Shown piece by piece: positions 12,246 to 22,942 of a DNA stretch of 64,000 bases. Below the pieces are notes generated by a model, which searched no databases, was not told where the DNA came from, and saw only the letters and a list, made by a program, of their open reading frames with translations. Position 1 is the stretch's first letter. Every line of letters starts with the position of its first letter. Source of the stretch: Beroe forskalii (lineage: Eukaryota; Ctenophora; Nuda; Beroida; Beroidae). The stretch spans positions 558,001 to 622,000 of the forward strand of contig WFMF01000005.1 in assembly GCA_011033025.1 (NCBI GenBank), written 5' to 3'. A program made the translations under genes and the position numbers.

Positions 12246-12260
12246 TGTTTATATATTGTC
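12246..12260 (-). promoter_or_regulatory. Putative TATA box of the PAN-domain gene
   Basis: The minus strand reads ATATATAAACA about 50 bases upstream of the ATG at 12201. It lies at the edge of a direct repeat (TTGAGGTCACAGATTAT at 12263 and again at about 12398), so the promoter region has been partly duplicated. The call is sequence-only. Confidence 0.4.
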
Positions 12261-12261
12261 A

Positions 12262-13374
12262 ATTGAGGTCACAGATTATGATTAAAGTAATACAAAATTC
12301 TTCGAAATAATATTTAGTATTACACTATTATAAAGTAGTAACGAGTATGGTTTTGTCAAATGATGCTGTCTTTAATATATTATTAGATTATTGTCGATTG
12401 AGGTCACAGATTATAATTACAATACTAACTAATACAAAAGTCATTGAATTAATATCGAGACTCTAGTATTATAATATTATGTTGTGATAGGATTCCTAGA
12501 AATGCTATCATGAAATTAACTGCACGAGGAGTAGCCGAGTAAAATTATTGTGTTTATTGCGCGAGGTGAAGCCGAAATAAGTATCAAAAGTGTGTAAACG
12601 GATGTCATGACCTGCACACCGCACTCTACTCCCAATACTTCCTCGCCATTTCTGGCGGCGCATCATTCCATCATTCCATCATTCCATCAATGGTAAGGAG
12701 TCAGGGCACTGCAAGAATTTGTCACCCGCCGTGTGAAAGCCTGTGTCATTGCCACGCCAGTCTGTCATCGCATCGGCTCTTTTGTCTTTCCACCACTTCA
12801 TTTCAGTTACACGAGGAGAAGCCGAACATCAACTGAAACTCAAAGTGGCAGTTGGCCTATTTTGGGCATAAAGATGGACATAACGTCCACATTTCTGAAG
12901 ATATGTTCTTAAAACTTGTTTTACCCATCACTTTGGTCAAAACCAATTTATAAGACGTGAATTGAACCTTTTTTGGAATACCATCTATCTCAAAACCCGA
13001 TTTTTCCAAAGTGTCCTTCACTTTACGTCTAAATTGGTCACGAGTCAAAATTCTGAAAGCAGTATTTTCTTACTTTCTTAGTTGAGTCTGTACTAGCGTG
13101 CAAATTTTCACGAGTTAACTAATAAAAAGGCCTTACGATTACCACTTGGTCACCCTGGAAATTTTTTGACGTACTTGGACTTGGGGAACGATCTGTGTAT
13201 GATTGCATGATAATTTGATTTTAGTGAGTAATATATGCTAATATAACGGTGCATATAGTGGTATAGTGTGATTGCACGAAGCGAAGCCGAGTGAAAATTA
13301 CAGCACTAATCGCTCGAGGCGAGTGCAATTAGTGCAGCGGTACCACTAGGGGCGTTAGATTAGGGTAGTGTACT
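12262..13374. other. Repeat-bearing intergenic stretch
   Basis: Contains a diverged direct duplication (12255-12345 and 12388-12480, sharing GAGGTCACAGATTAT), a small CATTC run near 12664 and four scattered copies of the motif CACGAGGAGAAGCCGA or close variants (about 12521, 12557, 12811, 13275). The latter look like ends or subterminal repeats of an unidentified transposon family. The 63-residue minus frame at 12857-13048 resembles no family I can name. Confidence 0.4.
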
Positions 13375-13559
13375 ACTAGTAAGGGTCCTATGTGCCCAGA
13401 ACTGTAACCAACTGTGAACTAAATAGTATAGTAGGTTTGAGAACGTTTTTCGGTAGTTAATAGGCCATAGATGCACCAGAAAAAAACTAACCAACTTCTG
13501 AGTTGGGCAACCCCCTTTTTTGGACCCCTTTTCTTTCCAAATGGGGCTAAAACTTTGAA

Positions 13560-14110
13560 TGGCAATATCTCAGCTTCTGATTGAGATACGAAGCCAATAA
13601 ATACACCAAACTATGTAGAATGAGCACATTATGGGGGTAGAGCGCCGTTTCAATGTCGTTACCCCTTTAGTTTTCGAGTTATGGACGAAAACCCCTTTTA
13701 GCCCTGTCTCGTATGACCAAATTGCCCTTTTCAGTAAATGAGAACAGAAGATCGTAGAGACCTCAATAAGTACACTAGGTATGCAGAATGAGCACATTAT
13801 GGGGGGTAGAGCATAGTTTCTAAGTCGTAACCCCTTTCGTTTTCGAGTTATGGACGAAAACCCCCTTTTTAGCCCCACTCGTATGACCAAAATTACCCCG
13901 TTTCAATAAATGAGAACAGAAGGTCGTAGAGAACTCAACAAGTACTCTACGCTATGCAGAATGAGCACATTATGGGGGGTAGAGCATAGTTTCAATGTCG
14001 TTACCCCTTTAGTTTTCGAGTTATAGACGAAAAACCCCTTTTTGGCCCTATGCGTATGACCAAAATTGTCCCTTTTCAATAGATGAGAGCCGAAGATTGT
14101 AGAACTTCAG
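13560..14110. repeat. Left-arm tandem units of about 165 bp
   Basis: Three to four consecutive copies, each with ATGAGCACATTATGGGGG, GTCGTTACCCCTTTAGTTTT, CGAGTTATGGACGAAAA and ATGAGAACAGAAGATCGTAG. Minus-strand frames through it (13570-13890) simply translate the repeat twice. Confidence 0.8.
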
Positions 14111-14189
14111 ACAAATTGGACCTGGTACCTTAAATTTCAACAGCGCCAGGAATATCTAATATCTTCAAGATTGAACTAACTTCGCCAGT

Positions 14190-14455
14190 GAGGGTCAGTG
14201 GTTTAGTGGTTTTGATTTGGGCACAGGATCGAAAGATCCTGAGTTCGAATCCCGGCCAGCACCACTAACCTTTTTCTCGAGCCTATGCAGCCCGACGGTT
14301 CACTCAGCTGAGCACACAGGAAACTGTGCAGGAGGGGTAAATGCAGCAAAGTCTCGATCAAATAGAAGTAGGTATGGATTACACTTCCTTAACCGTCACT
14401 TGCTTGATTACTTTGATCCTTCGATTCCTGTCATTAATAAATAATAATAATAAAA
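14190..14455 (+). mobile_element. tRNA-derived SINE
   Basis: The head is tRNA-like with a Pol III box A TGGTTTAGTGG (14199-14209) and box B AGTTCGAATCC (14242-14252), about 33 bases apart, ending GGCCAGCACCA. It is followed by a roughly 180-bp body unrelated to tRNA and a tail of AATAATAATAATAAAATAA. This layout is that of a SINE and not of a functional tRNA gene. The parent LINE is not identified. Confidence 0.8.
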
Positions 14456-14635
14456 TAAGGTAGCTTATACACAGTAACGAGGTAACAAAATATTGAAATA
14501 CTATGTTCCTATGCACAACTGTGTGGGATACTTTAAAAACAGGTTGTCACCTAAAATAACTACAATCAAGAAAATATTATAAGGACTCTGAGGTCAAGAT
14601 CTTATCCAATAAGAGTTTCAATGTGACGAAAATCA

Positions 14636-15181
14636 TCAGAAAAATGAGTATGCATGTTGAATTATGTGCATACTAAGAGACCACTCATAATAAGATCTAG
14701 TAAACAAATATGTTTTCAAATGAGTTTTAAATTCGTTCATAGATGAGCATGATTTCAACTTAAGTGGCAAGTTGTTCCATAGCTTTGGGGCACAACAAAC
14801 AAATGCTCTGGATCCCATTCTAGTTTTTGGTAGATATGGTTTTAATGATGGGGTCCTACTTCCACTGATATTATTATAGTTTATGAGATGAATGAGATAG
14901 TTTGGTGCCTTTCCATTTATGATTTTGAAAACAGTTAATAGGATCTTGAATTCGATTCTCTCAGGTACTTTGAGCCAGTGAAGTGATTTGAGATGCTCAG
15001 TTTTAGGGTCCCTCTTTTTCAGATTGAGGATTATTCCACAAGCTCTGTTTTGTATATTTTGAAGTTTCTTCAAGTTTTTTGAGTGAGTCCCATAATACAA
15101 TGAGTTGCAGTAGTCAAGTGAAGAGATGACTACAGCTTGGACTAGTTGCTGCATTTGCTTCTGGGAAAGGAAAGATCTCAT
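14636..15181 (-). pseudogene. LINE reverse-transcriptase C-terminal fragment (CR1/L2-like)
   Basis: A 181-codon minus frame with the block order seen at the end of RT in CR1/L2 LINEs: QLVQAVVISSLDYCNSLYYG, LQNIQNRACGIILNL, HLKSLHWLKVPERIEFKIL, VFKIINGKAPNYL and LWNNLPLKLKS. The RT active-site region is absent, so it is 5'-truncated. It lies between the arms of the large inverted-repeat element. Confidence 0.85.
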
Positions 15182-15229
15182 CTTGGCTGTACAGCTGTTG
15201 GAATAGAAGTAAAACCTTCAAGATGAAAA

Positions 15230-15620
15230 AGCATAAGAAAGCAGAGAAAAATGATGGAGCATCGCCATCATAAAATCTAAGTACGAGAAACTAGCGGAAA
15301 ATATTCATGAGGCTGGCACATGAAAGCCAACGACCTACTTACCGTAGAAGTTGGGACCAGAGGATATACAGTGACAAAACAGACAAAGTATTACTATAGG
15401 AAGCTTGGGCTGTCTTATCAGGATGGAAACAAGCTGTCAGAAAGATTCTCAAGGCTAACAATGCGGTGTTCCCATTTCATCTGGATCAGGATATGTCACA
15501 ACACAGTTACCTGTGCATCACCCATGGAGAGTACGTGATGAAATCGGGTATTGCTCTCCATAACCTACCGTCCATGGGGGCCTGTGTACAAACATGTGCA
15601 CAAGCCCGGGTGAATCTTAT
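15230..15620 (+). pseudogene. Retroelement fragment with VEVGTRGY motif
   Basis: The frame from 15320 reads NDLLTVEVGTRGYTVTKQT, then KLGLSYQDGN and SERFSRL. I recall a similar VEVG-x-RG block followed by a helix-rich tail near the end of some retrotransposon polyproteins, so I place it as a short remnant. The family is not certain and no start is meaningful. Confidence 0.35.
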
Positions 15621-15629
15621 GCTTTGACC

Positions 15630-16435
15630 AGATCTATTTTACATAGTTCCAGTGAGACCTGGCCTGTGGGCAACTCAGTCATCTACTCATCTGTATAGTG
15701 TATATAGTAAAGATCAGGGATGCATTATTATTTTAAGTAGATTTATGCAGAATAACACTGTTCCCATAACTCAACCAAGCAATTTGAATGAAGCGGTGGG
15801 GATGTGGACGTTATGGGCATGAGCACCTCCCCTTTTCCTAACCCCTGGCAAGTTGTGTATTTTACATGACAGATGGTGATGGTGAGTTGCTCTGCAAACA
15901 AGTCAGTTGTTGGCATGTGTTTCAACCTACTGGCCTATTCATGGCCTTATTCTGGCATATAGACCTGTGGAAACTGAGGAAGCATTTGAATAGGATCAGG
16001 GTTATTATTAACTTATGTGAAGCTGTTCATTGGCGTGTATCTCAACAGTTCAACAGGGCTCCGGTTACTGGGGGTATGTGTAAAGTTCATAGAAGTTTGT
16101 TTATTAAGAGTTCATTACCAGAGGTCTGTGATACGTTCATTGGGGAGTTCAGGGGTATGCTACGAGTTCATAGGGTTAGTCTGGGTTATGTTACGAGTTT
16201 ATAGGGGTATGTTCAAGATATTTAAACCGATGCAATAATCGCCGTTTATCTTTCTCAGCAGTTTCAATTTTAATCTATAATAATAGTCAAACTATTTTGT
16301 ATATACCTACCTTTGTACATCCTCCGTGATTCAATAAAAAGGGGCTTTCAGTTTCAGAAAACACAAAATGGGTAAGAACATTGGAACCATTCTTCATTCC
16401 CATTAATGAAATAATGTGCTTATTTTTCTGCATAG
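15630..16435. other. Unassigned interior of the inverted-repeat element
   Basis: Loose GAGTTCATAGGG-like repeats occur at 16070-16210. A stretch ending TTCAATAAAAAGGGGCTTTC (about 16330-16350) has an AATAAA and looks like the 3' end of a retroelement. No protein family is recognised in the overlapping frames at 15866-16238. Confidence 0.35.
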
Positions 16436-16489
16436 ATTAGTATAGTCGTGTGGTTCTATACGATCTTCATTGCTCATTTGTCATACTGT

Positions 16490-17160
16490 ATATAGGGTAA
16501 AAATGTAGTTTTTCTTCCATAACTCGAAAACGAAAGGGTTTCCGACCTTAGAAGTTTAAGACTACGCTCTATCCCCCAATAATGAGCTCGTTATACAAAA
16601 CACAGCGTACTTGTTGAGTTCTCTACAATCCTATGTTCTCATTTATTGAAACGGGGTAATTTTGGTCATACGAGAAGGGCTAAAAAGGGGTTTTTCGTCC
16701 ATAACTCGAAAACGAAAGGGGTTACGACTAAGAAACTATGCTCTACCCCCCATAATGTGCTCATTCTGCATACCCTAGTGTACTTATTGAGGTCTCTACG
16801 ATCTTCTGTTCTCATTTACTGAAAAGGGGCAATTTTAGTCATACGCGTAGGGCTAAAAAGGGGTTTTTCGTCCATAACTCGAAAACTAGAGGGGTAACGA
16901 CATTGAAACTATGCTCTACCACCCATAATGTGCTCATTCTGCAAACCCTAGTGTACTTATTGAGGTCTCTACGATCTTCTGTTCTCATTTACTGAAAAGG
17001 GGCAATTTTGGTCATACGCATAGGGCTAAAAAGGGGTTTTTCGTCCATAACTCGAAAACTAAAGGGATAACGACATTGAAACTATGCTCTACCTCCCATA
17101 ATATGCTCATTCTGTATAGTTTGGTGTATTTATTGGCTTCGTATCTCAATCAGAAGCTGA
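16490..17160. repeat. Right-arm tandem units of about 165 bp
   Basis: Four copies in opposite orientation to the left arm, with TTTTCGTCCATAACTCGAAA and CATAATGTGCTCATTCTGCA as markers. The copies at 16690-17110 are more alike than those of the left arm, suggesting recent homogenisation. Confidence 0.8.
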
Positions 17161-17533
17161 GATATTGCCATTCAAAGTTTTTGCCCCATTTTGAAAGAAA
17201 AGTGGTCCAAAAAAGGGGGTTGCCCAACTCAGAAGTTGGTTAGTTTTTTTCTGGTGCATCTATGGCCTATGAACTACCGAAAAACGTTCTCAAACCTACT
17301 ATACTATTTAGTTCACAGGGGGTTACAGTCAGACCCTTACTATACGACACAACTGAGTTAACGGTTGGTGGACTGATGCATGGGATTTTTTTTGGAGAAA
17401 TAGATTAACTGAATGAAACATACAGCGATATTCACAATCCTAATGGGAGTGTTTAATGCCAGAACATTACTAATTTGTCTATTTAAAATCTGGCGATTGC
17501 TAGCAAACTTCATCATTATTTTTAATTGCATAT

Positions 17534-17598
17534 TCGTGTTGAATATAATATTATTATCCTTCATATTATGAAGGATAATAATATTATATTCAACACGA
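17534..17598. repeat. Perfect 31-bp palindrome with 3-base loop
   Basis: Bases 17534-17564 (from TCGTGTTGAATATAATATTA) are exactly the reverse complement of 17568-17598, separated by ATT. The stem is AT-rich apart from its outer ends and would extrude easily as a cruciform. It is not part of any recognised gene. Confidence 0.9.
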
Positions 17599-17820
17599 TT
17601 ACTAAATATGCACGCCCGTGCAATTACAAACTAAATAATTCAGATTAATAACTGTAAAAAGTACAAACCATTCCAACAAAATTTCGGCATTCGGCCTCAG
17701 TTTTAATAATTTGAGAGTTGAAAATAAAATGTCTCGTGAGATGAATTGTCGTGAGATCAAATGTCAGTTTCCCCCTCTTGAGTTACGTTGTTCCTTGTCA
17801 TCAGAAGAAGCCGCTATGTT

Positions 17821-18524
17821 CTAACACTGCTTCAGTTTCTCCTCTACGTCCTCTCCTTGCTCAGCAGATGCTCCTGCCACCGCTAAAGAGCTACTGGCAA
17901 GCTGCCCGTGTTCGAACGTCGATGTTGCAGACTCCAGCATGGAATCAGCAGCTTTAATGTACGGCACTCCATCATACTTTGCAAAGGGAACTGAGCCGTA
18001 GTTCTTACCCATTGCCGAGCAGTTCTTACAAGGAGCCTTAACTACAACTGAACCATCTTTAACTTGTAGGGTGAAGTTGGAGCCTGGAGTGGAGGATGGC
18101 ATGGTTGTCTTGAAGTTTTCCAGAGCATGAGGTTCCGCACAGTTGTTGACCGGCCACTTCGCTGCCCCATTGCTCTTCAGTGCAGCGGCCACCTCAGGTT
18201 TGCTGGCTGCTGCATCAATGTTGGGAGTCCCGTGCGGGAACGCAGTTCCGCGGCCTGTCTCCCTGCCCACTTTAGCTGCAGTTTTCGTACCTGCTCCGAG
18301 AGATTTACCTCTAAACGTTGCATTGAATCCCTCGGCGGCCCTTGTTCCATCCTTGTTGTACATTCTTGTGATCACGGTATTTTCCGGCAGCCCTTTTCCA
18401 GTTGCGTCGACCCCCGTATCAACCAGCCTTTCTGCGTCCCCAAGTTTCCTCAGAGCGGCAGAGTAGGACTTGGCTTGCACTCCGCCACTCACTGCTCCCA
18501 TTGTACCTCCTAGGAGCGCTCCCC
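17821..18524 (-). CDS. Deaminase-fold domain, 3' exon of a toxin-like deaminase gene
   Basis: The exon codes a Gly/Ala-rich start, then a zinc-dependent nucleotide/nucleic-acid deaminase signature: CAE at residues 121-123 of the open frame that starts at 18501 (context NNCAEPHAL) and PCKNC at 157-161. In this superfamily the Cys/His of xAE and the two cysteines of PCxxC bind zinc and the Glu shuttles protons. The CAE variant and the Gly-rich leader are typical of deaminase domains found at the C-terminus of bacterial polymorphic toxins, some of which also occur in eukaryotes; whether this one deaminates free bases, nucleosides or nucleic acid cannot be told. The frame stays open upstream of the ATG at 18501 to an AG at 18525, where the phase matches the donor at 24382. 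The acceptor tract is A-rich, which is unusual. Stop codon at 17821. Confidence 0.7.
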
Positions 18525-19146
18525 CTATTTTTTTTTTGTTTTTTTTTTGAAAGGTTCAAATCATATATTGCAGTAATATGTATACAATGTCACTTTTTAA
18601 AATTTCCTACTTATTAAAGCAACATATAACTTGGGGAACACAACACAGCCGAGCCATAATAACAGTGTTCCCCTCAAATAAAAACAATCAACTTATATTT
18701 GTATAGATAAATATAAGAGCCGCAAGATAAATAAATAGATATTTAGGTGCCCATAAAAAGCTATAAGTAAACAAATACTAAAACTCAATTATTAAATAAC
18801 AAATGAAGTAAACCCTGAGTCAGGATTCGGTTAAAATTCGGTTAAAAGTTTGGTCGAAAATTGGTTAAAATTTCAAAGATCTATCTAACTAAAAAAGAAT
18901 TTAAAATTTAAATCTCCTGAGGATCGGCATAAGATTAGTATAGATCTGGGTGGCACGTCAGTCATGGGCTGCCTGGATCGAAATTCAAACATTCATTCGC
19001 GGTCATATCAAACACAGTGTACAGTGCCATGCAGCACTTTACGCAGCCCAATCCTGCACTATAATTACGCTATATGAAAGTATAAAATGATGGAAGGGCA
19101 AGGAAATGCAAAAAAATAAATTCAAGTCATAATTAGGTATTGAAAA

Positions 19147-19372
19147 TGAGATATTTATAGTGGAAGTACCGGAACCCAGAACCCAAATGAGACTCAGTTT
19201 TCAGGGGTAACGAACCATCTAGCCTAGGAAGGAAGAGTATGTTGAGTTTATATTCAGATATAAGGGAAAGTTATATTCACGGGGGAATAACTATATCAAA
19301 GTAAAGGGATATAAGGGGAAATATAATAATCTGAATAATAATATAAAATAATAATAAAAACGAATATCAACA
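19147..19372 (-). repeat. LTR (3' LTR in element orientation)
   Basis: 226 bp, same sequence as 22717-22942 as far as I can compare by eye. It contains TATAAATA near its downstream end in element orientation and several TAATAATA runs. It abuts the polypurine tract at 19373-19386. Confidence 0.9.
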
Positions 19373-22269
19373 TACTCTCCCCGCCCAGACTAAATTTTTG
19401 AGATATAAACTTATAATAAATTGTCAAACATATTTCAAAAATCATAATTTCATTGTTACAACTCAATTGTTTTAATTTGTTTACATTTTATATCATTATT
19501 TACGACACTACATGAAGCTTCTAAATACAATCAAATACTATCAACTAAATACTGAGACTAGATGGTTCACTGATACAAATTCTAGAAGATAACTACAATC
19601 ATTTTAAAAAAATGGACTCATTTAACCCTTGATAATAAATAATAAAACTGAATTTTGTACCTTGAAATTTAGAAACGTAAATAAACGGCCAAAAATAATT
19701 CATACGCAATTTCAAATTAAAGCAGAACTCTCGGAAATAAAACTATACGTGCGCGCGTCTAAAATTTACACAAGATTACTGAAAAATAACTACTTTCTGT
19801 GCGCGCAACGCAAATCTTGCTAGTACTTTTAGTAATGGCACACAGCCAAAATCCTGGATCAACAATGTTTGAAGAACACGCCGTACGAATACTAAAATCC
19901 GAAAAAACACTACGCAGGAATGTTGTGCGCAAGAATGTGCACCTGTGGAATGCACTGCGCCGTACACAAACACAACAAATATGCGTTAAATGTACCAAAG
20001 TGGCAACGCATCATGAAACGTGTTCTTCAGACATGAAACATACACACATACGGACGGTTATTATCAAACAATCTTTAAAATACGGATAAAATCGGGCACA
20101 AATGAATGACAAATGATTTGATCTATTTTGACTTAAATACAATTTAATGACTTGATTTGATCTATTTTGACTTTAAATTACAATTTCCATCGCGAAAAGT
20201 TTATTGTTCTGTTAAGCACGTAGCTTCCAAGTAATTAATTACGAGAGTTTATCAGTCCAGTAATATTGTTCATGATCATTTATACACAAAAACATTGTTA
20301 ATTATTCACTTATCTATTTAATTCACATTGTTAATAGACGGCAATCTCACTACGATAATACTTAAGTTCTAAATTACCCTAAAGCCTCAATTAACCTAAC
20401 TATTAGCCTGGATCAAAAGGTGAAATGTGGCAGTGTGCGGTGATTAGCGGTACTTACTAGAACTGTGAGCTAACTGAGTGTGTGATAACGGTGGAAATTT
20501 GACAAGTAACTTCCTGAAATAAAGGGTGTTAGTAACTGCGGATACAATAAATTTTAATAGGAAGTAATGAATAAAAGAATAGATTATTACAAATTATACA
20601 GTACACAGTTACAAATTTCTGTCAAATATCACCCGTTTTATAAGTAATCAATGAATTATGATGAGCTAAACGCTCATTGAACTAAACGTTCCCATTGATA
20701 ATTCCACACATTTGAATATATTGAATCCCAAATATCATTTATCATGCGCATTTTCGCTTTTACTAATTCACTTATCACGCGTATTTTCGCTTCACATTCA
20801 ATTTAAAATTACGAGTACATTCACTTCTAACTTTGCGTTTTAATATTCCCATTTTACATCTCAAACATCTCAAATCATTATATTACGCAATTAAATTCTT
20901 CTAAATATCCCGTCAAACCTTTTCCTCGGTATTTGATAGCAGATCTGCACATAATTCACAAATTTGATATCTAAAATAGCCCGTATTGGAAACTGTAATT
21001 GTTGATCAGACAATAATTTACAATACAAAGGTCACATGTTACCTGAGCTATAATATAGATACTAAATAGGCTACTTCTTCCATTAATTATAACACATCCA
21101 TAATATTACCGTAACCTCCTTTCATAATAAACTTAAACAGCTTATATGTACTTAAATAATTGACTTCACTTACGTAATAAACTTAACTGCTGCACGCACA
21201 ACTTTTACTACACTTTTCACACGAAGGACATTCACACTTCAGTACTCACGACGCACCACATTACCAATAAATCACATTTATCACGAGGTAAGTACGGCTA
21301 TACAATAAATAACTTATAATCCTGTAGTTTTGATTTAAATATAAATTATAAGACGGTAAAAAGTTGTTCAATTCCACAAATATTAATTGACATCACAGAT
21401 GCTTTTAGTACCCGACTAATACTGGATAAGTTAAAATATTCGTTATAACGAGGTATAAAAAAATGGTACAAAAATGCACGAAAATGGGTATTGAGCAATC
21501 TGAAAACTTGAAATGATCTGAGTAGAGAGAAAATGTGACGAAAATGTGATTTCCCTCTCGGACAACGCATGCTGCACGCATGCAGCACAGGTGTTGGCCC
21601 AACGGTGCGTCTCCGAGCGAGTCCCCGTGTTAGAGCCCACTTCCCACACACAGGTAGCTAAATAGCTCCCCTGTGCAGTGGACCACCACATCACTAGTGG
21701 CGAAATACGGATATACCTAACCTGCTCCTGACAACCACCTAGGATCCAAATTGTCAGGGAGACTTAGGGTCCTCACTTCGTCCAAAAGAAAGGAGAAACG
21801 AATTTATAAAACGGCAGAAATGATATAAAAAATAACTTACGTAGTAATTTAATTTCGTCATTCAAATCATGCAGACGATAAATAACTTATTTCAACTCAG
21901 TGAATAAATTTTAAAAGAAACTAAATGTCTACATTTCATGGCTAGGGATTTTGATTATACAAGTTGTAATCAGTTGTAGTAAGTTGTATTTTAGGTGAGT
22001 GAGTGAGAGTAAAAGATAATGAGTTTTAAACGTTACACTAGATATGGTTTTCTAGATATATTAACTCTTAGCAATTCACTACTTTTCAGTATATAATCAA
22101 TTTTCAAGAGCTCACCACTAATCAAAATTTCACAGATTTTCAAGATATCAATTTCAGTTAAATCAACTTTCAAGATAAAATCAATTTTCAATGACAAACC
22201 AATTTTGCTACAATTTCCAGAATTTACTAACTTCTTGATAGGTCTTGAAAACTCAACAGGAATCTCCAC

Positions 22270-22716
22270 ACAATCTTCTTATCTGGTGAGGTATCTTCTT
22301 GTCACTGGGTCTTGAGCAGCACGTACAACTTGGATCCTCGAGCAGTCTTGAGCAGGAATCTCAACAGGAATCTTCTGTTCACAGTTGTCCACAGCAGATT
22401 GTAGTATCTCCAAACACAAGGACTGTAGTATTTTCCAACACAAGGGTTTCCACACAAGAGCTTCCAACACAAGGGTTTCCACACAAGAGCTTGTAGAATC
22501 TTCAAATAGCCTGTTTTCTCCACAACAACTAGCAGAGTGTCCAAATGCAAGATACTCTGTACTACAGTTTGTAGTATCCCTGAACACAAGCTCTTCAGTA
22601 TTATGACTTGTAGAGTCCTCAAACACAAGGTTGTCCTCAAACACAAGATTGTGTCTTCTGCACACTTCGTAGAGTACACTGGGGATCAACAAGCTAGGAA
22701 CCACTTCCTGCTACCA
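22270..22716 (-). repeat. Short tandem repeats in the LTR-element leader
   Basis: Just inside the 5' LTR the sequence is made of 15-30-bp repeats, for example CAACACAAGGGTTTCCACAC followed by AAGAGCTT, which keep a minus-strand frame open (22279-22704). The resulting protein, rich in repeated FEDST- and VWKPLCWK-like segments, does not resemble Gag, so I treat it as repeat-derived. A similar AT-rich repeat (unit built on ATCAATTTTCAAGA) follows at 22070-22260. Confidence 0.55.
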
Positions 22717-22942
22717 TGAGATATTTATAGTGGAAGTACCGGAACCCAGAACCCAAATGAGACTCAGTTTTCAGGGGTAACGAACCATCTAGCCTAGGAA
22801 GGAAGAGTATGTTGAGTTTATATTCAGATATAAGGGAAAGTTATATTCACGGGGGAATAACTATATCAAAGTAAAGGGATATAAGGGGAAATATAATAAT
22901 CTGAATAATAATATAAAATAATAATAAAAACGAATATCAACA
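22717..22942 (-). repeat. LTR (5' LTR in element orientation)
   Basis: 226-bp partner of the copy at 19147-19372. It is followed in element orientation by the candidate primer-binding site at about 22699-22716. Absence of visible differences implies a recent insertion. Confidence 0.9.

Larger units (their letters stand above)
13375..17345. mobile_element. Large inverted-repeat element with tandemly repeated arms
   Basis: Two long arms in opposite orientation, about 13375-14110 and 16440-17345. Their outer ends both read TAGTAAGGGTC inward, followed by matching stretches (GTGAACTAAATAGTATAGTA, GAGAACGTTTTTCGGTAGTT, CATAGATGCACCAGAAAAAA). Inside each arm a unit of about 165 bp is repeated three to four times (marker: CGAAAACNAAAGGGGTTACG and GAGCACATTATGGGGGGTAG). 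A 3-bp TAC may be the target duplication. The interior has no transposase; it holds a SINE and LINE fragments. It could be a non-autonomous DNA transposon with nested insertions, or an inverted duplication of one repeat array. Confidence 0.65.
19147..22942 (-). mobile_element. Non-autonomous LTR retrotransposon with apparently identical LTRs
   Basis: A 3,796-bp element bounded by two direct 226-bp repeats (19147-19372 and 22717-22942) that match along their whole length by eye. The target duplication is GAAAA on both sides (19142-19146, 22943-22947). On the minus strand the LTRs begin TGTTGATATT and end ATATCTCA. Next to the right-hand LTR the minus strand reads TGGTAGCAG, the start of an initiator-Met tRNA primer-binding site. 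Before the left-hand LTR it reads GGGCGGGGAGAGTA, a polypurine tract. No gag, protease, RT or integrase is recognisable in about 3.3 kb of interior, so it resembles a LARD. It lies in the large intron of the deaminase gene, in the same orientation. Confidence 0.85.

Noticed and set aside
13570-13890. 106-residue minus frame
   Set aside because: It translates the 165-bp tandem unit of the inverted arm twice.
14190-14262. Functional tRNA gene
   Set aside because: Box A and box B are present, but the acceptor stem does not pair well and a long body and AAT tail follow, so it is a SINE head.
14217-14444. 75-residue plus frame
   Set aside because: It lies wholly within the SINE.
19799-20089. 96-residue plus frame with a signal-like start inside the LTR element
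   Set aside because: Overlaps opposite frames, no family, and lies antisense within the element; it starts at a non-ATG codon.
22279-22704. Gag protein of the LTR element
   Set aside because: The frame is made of short repeats and lacks capsid or zinc-knuckle motifs.
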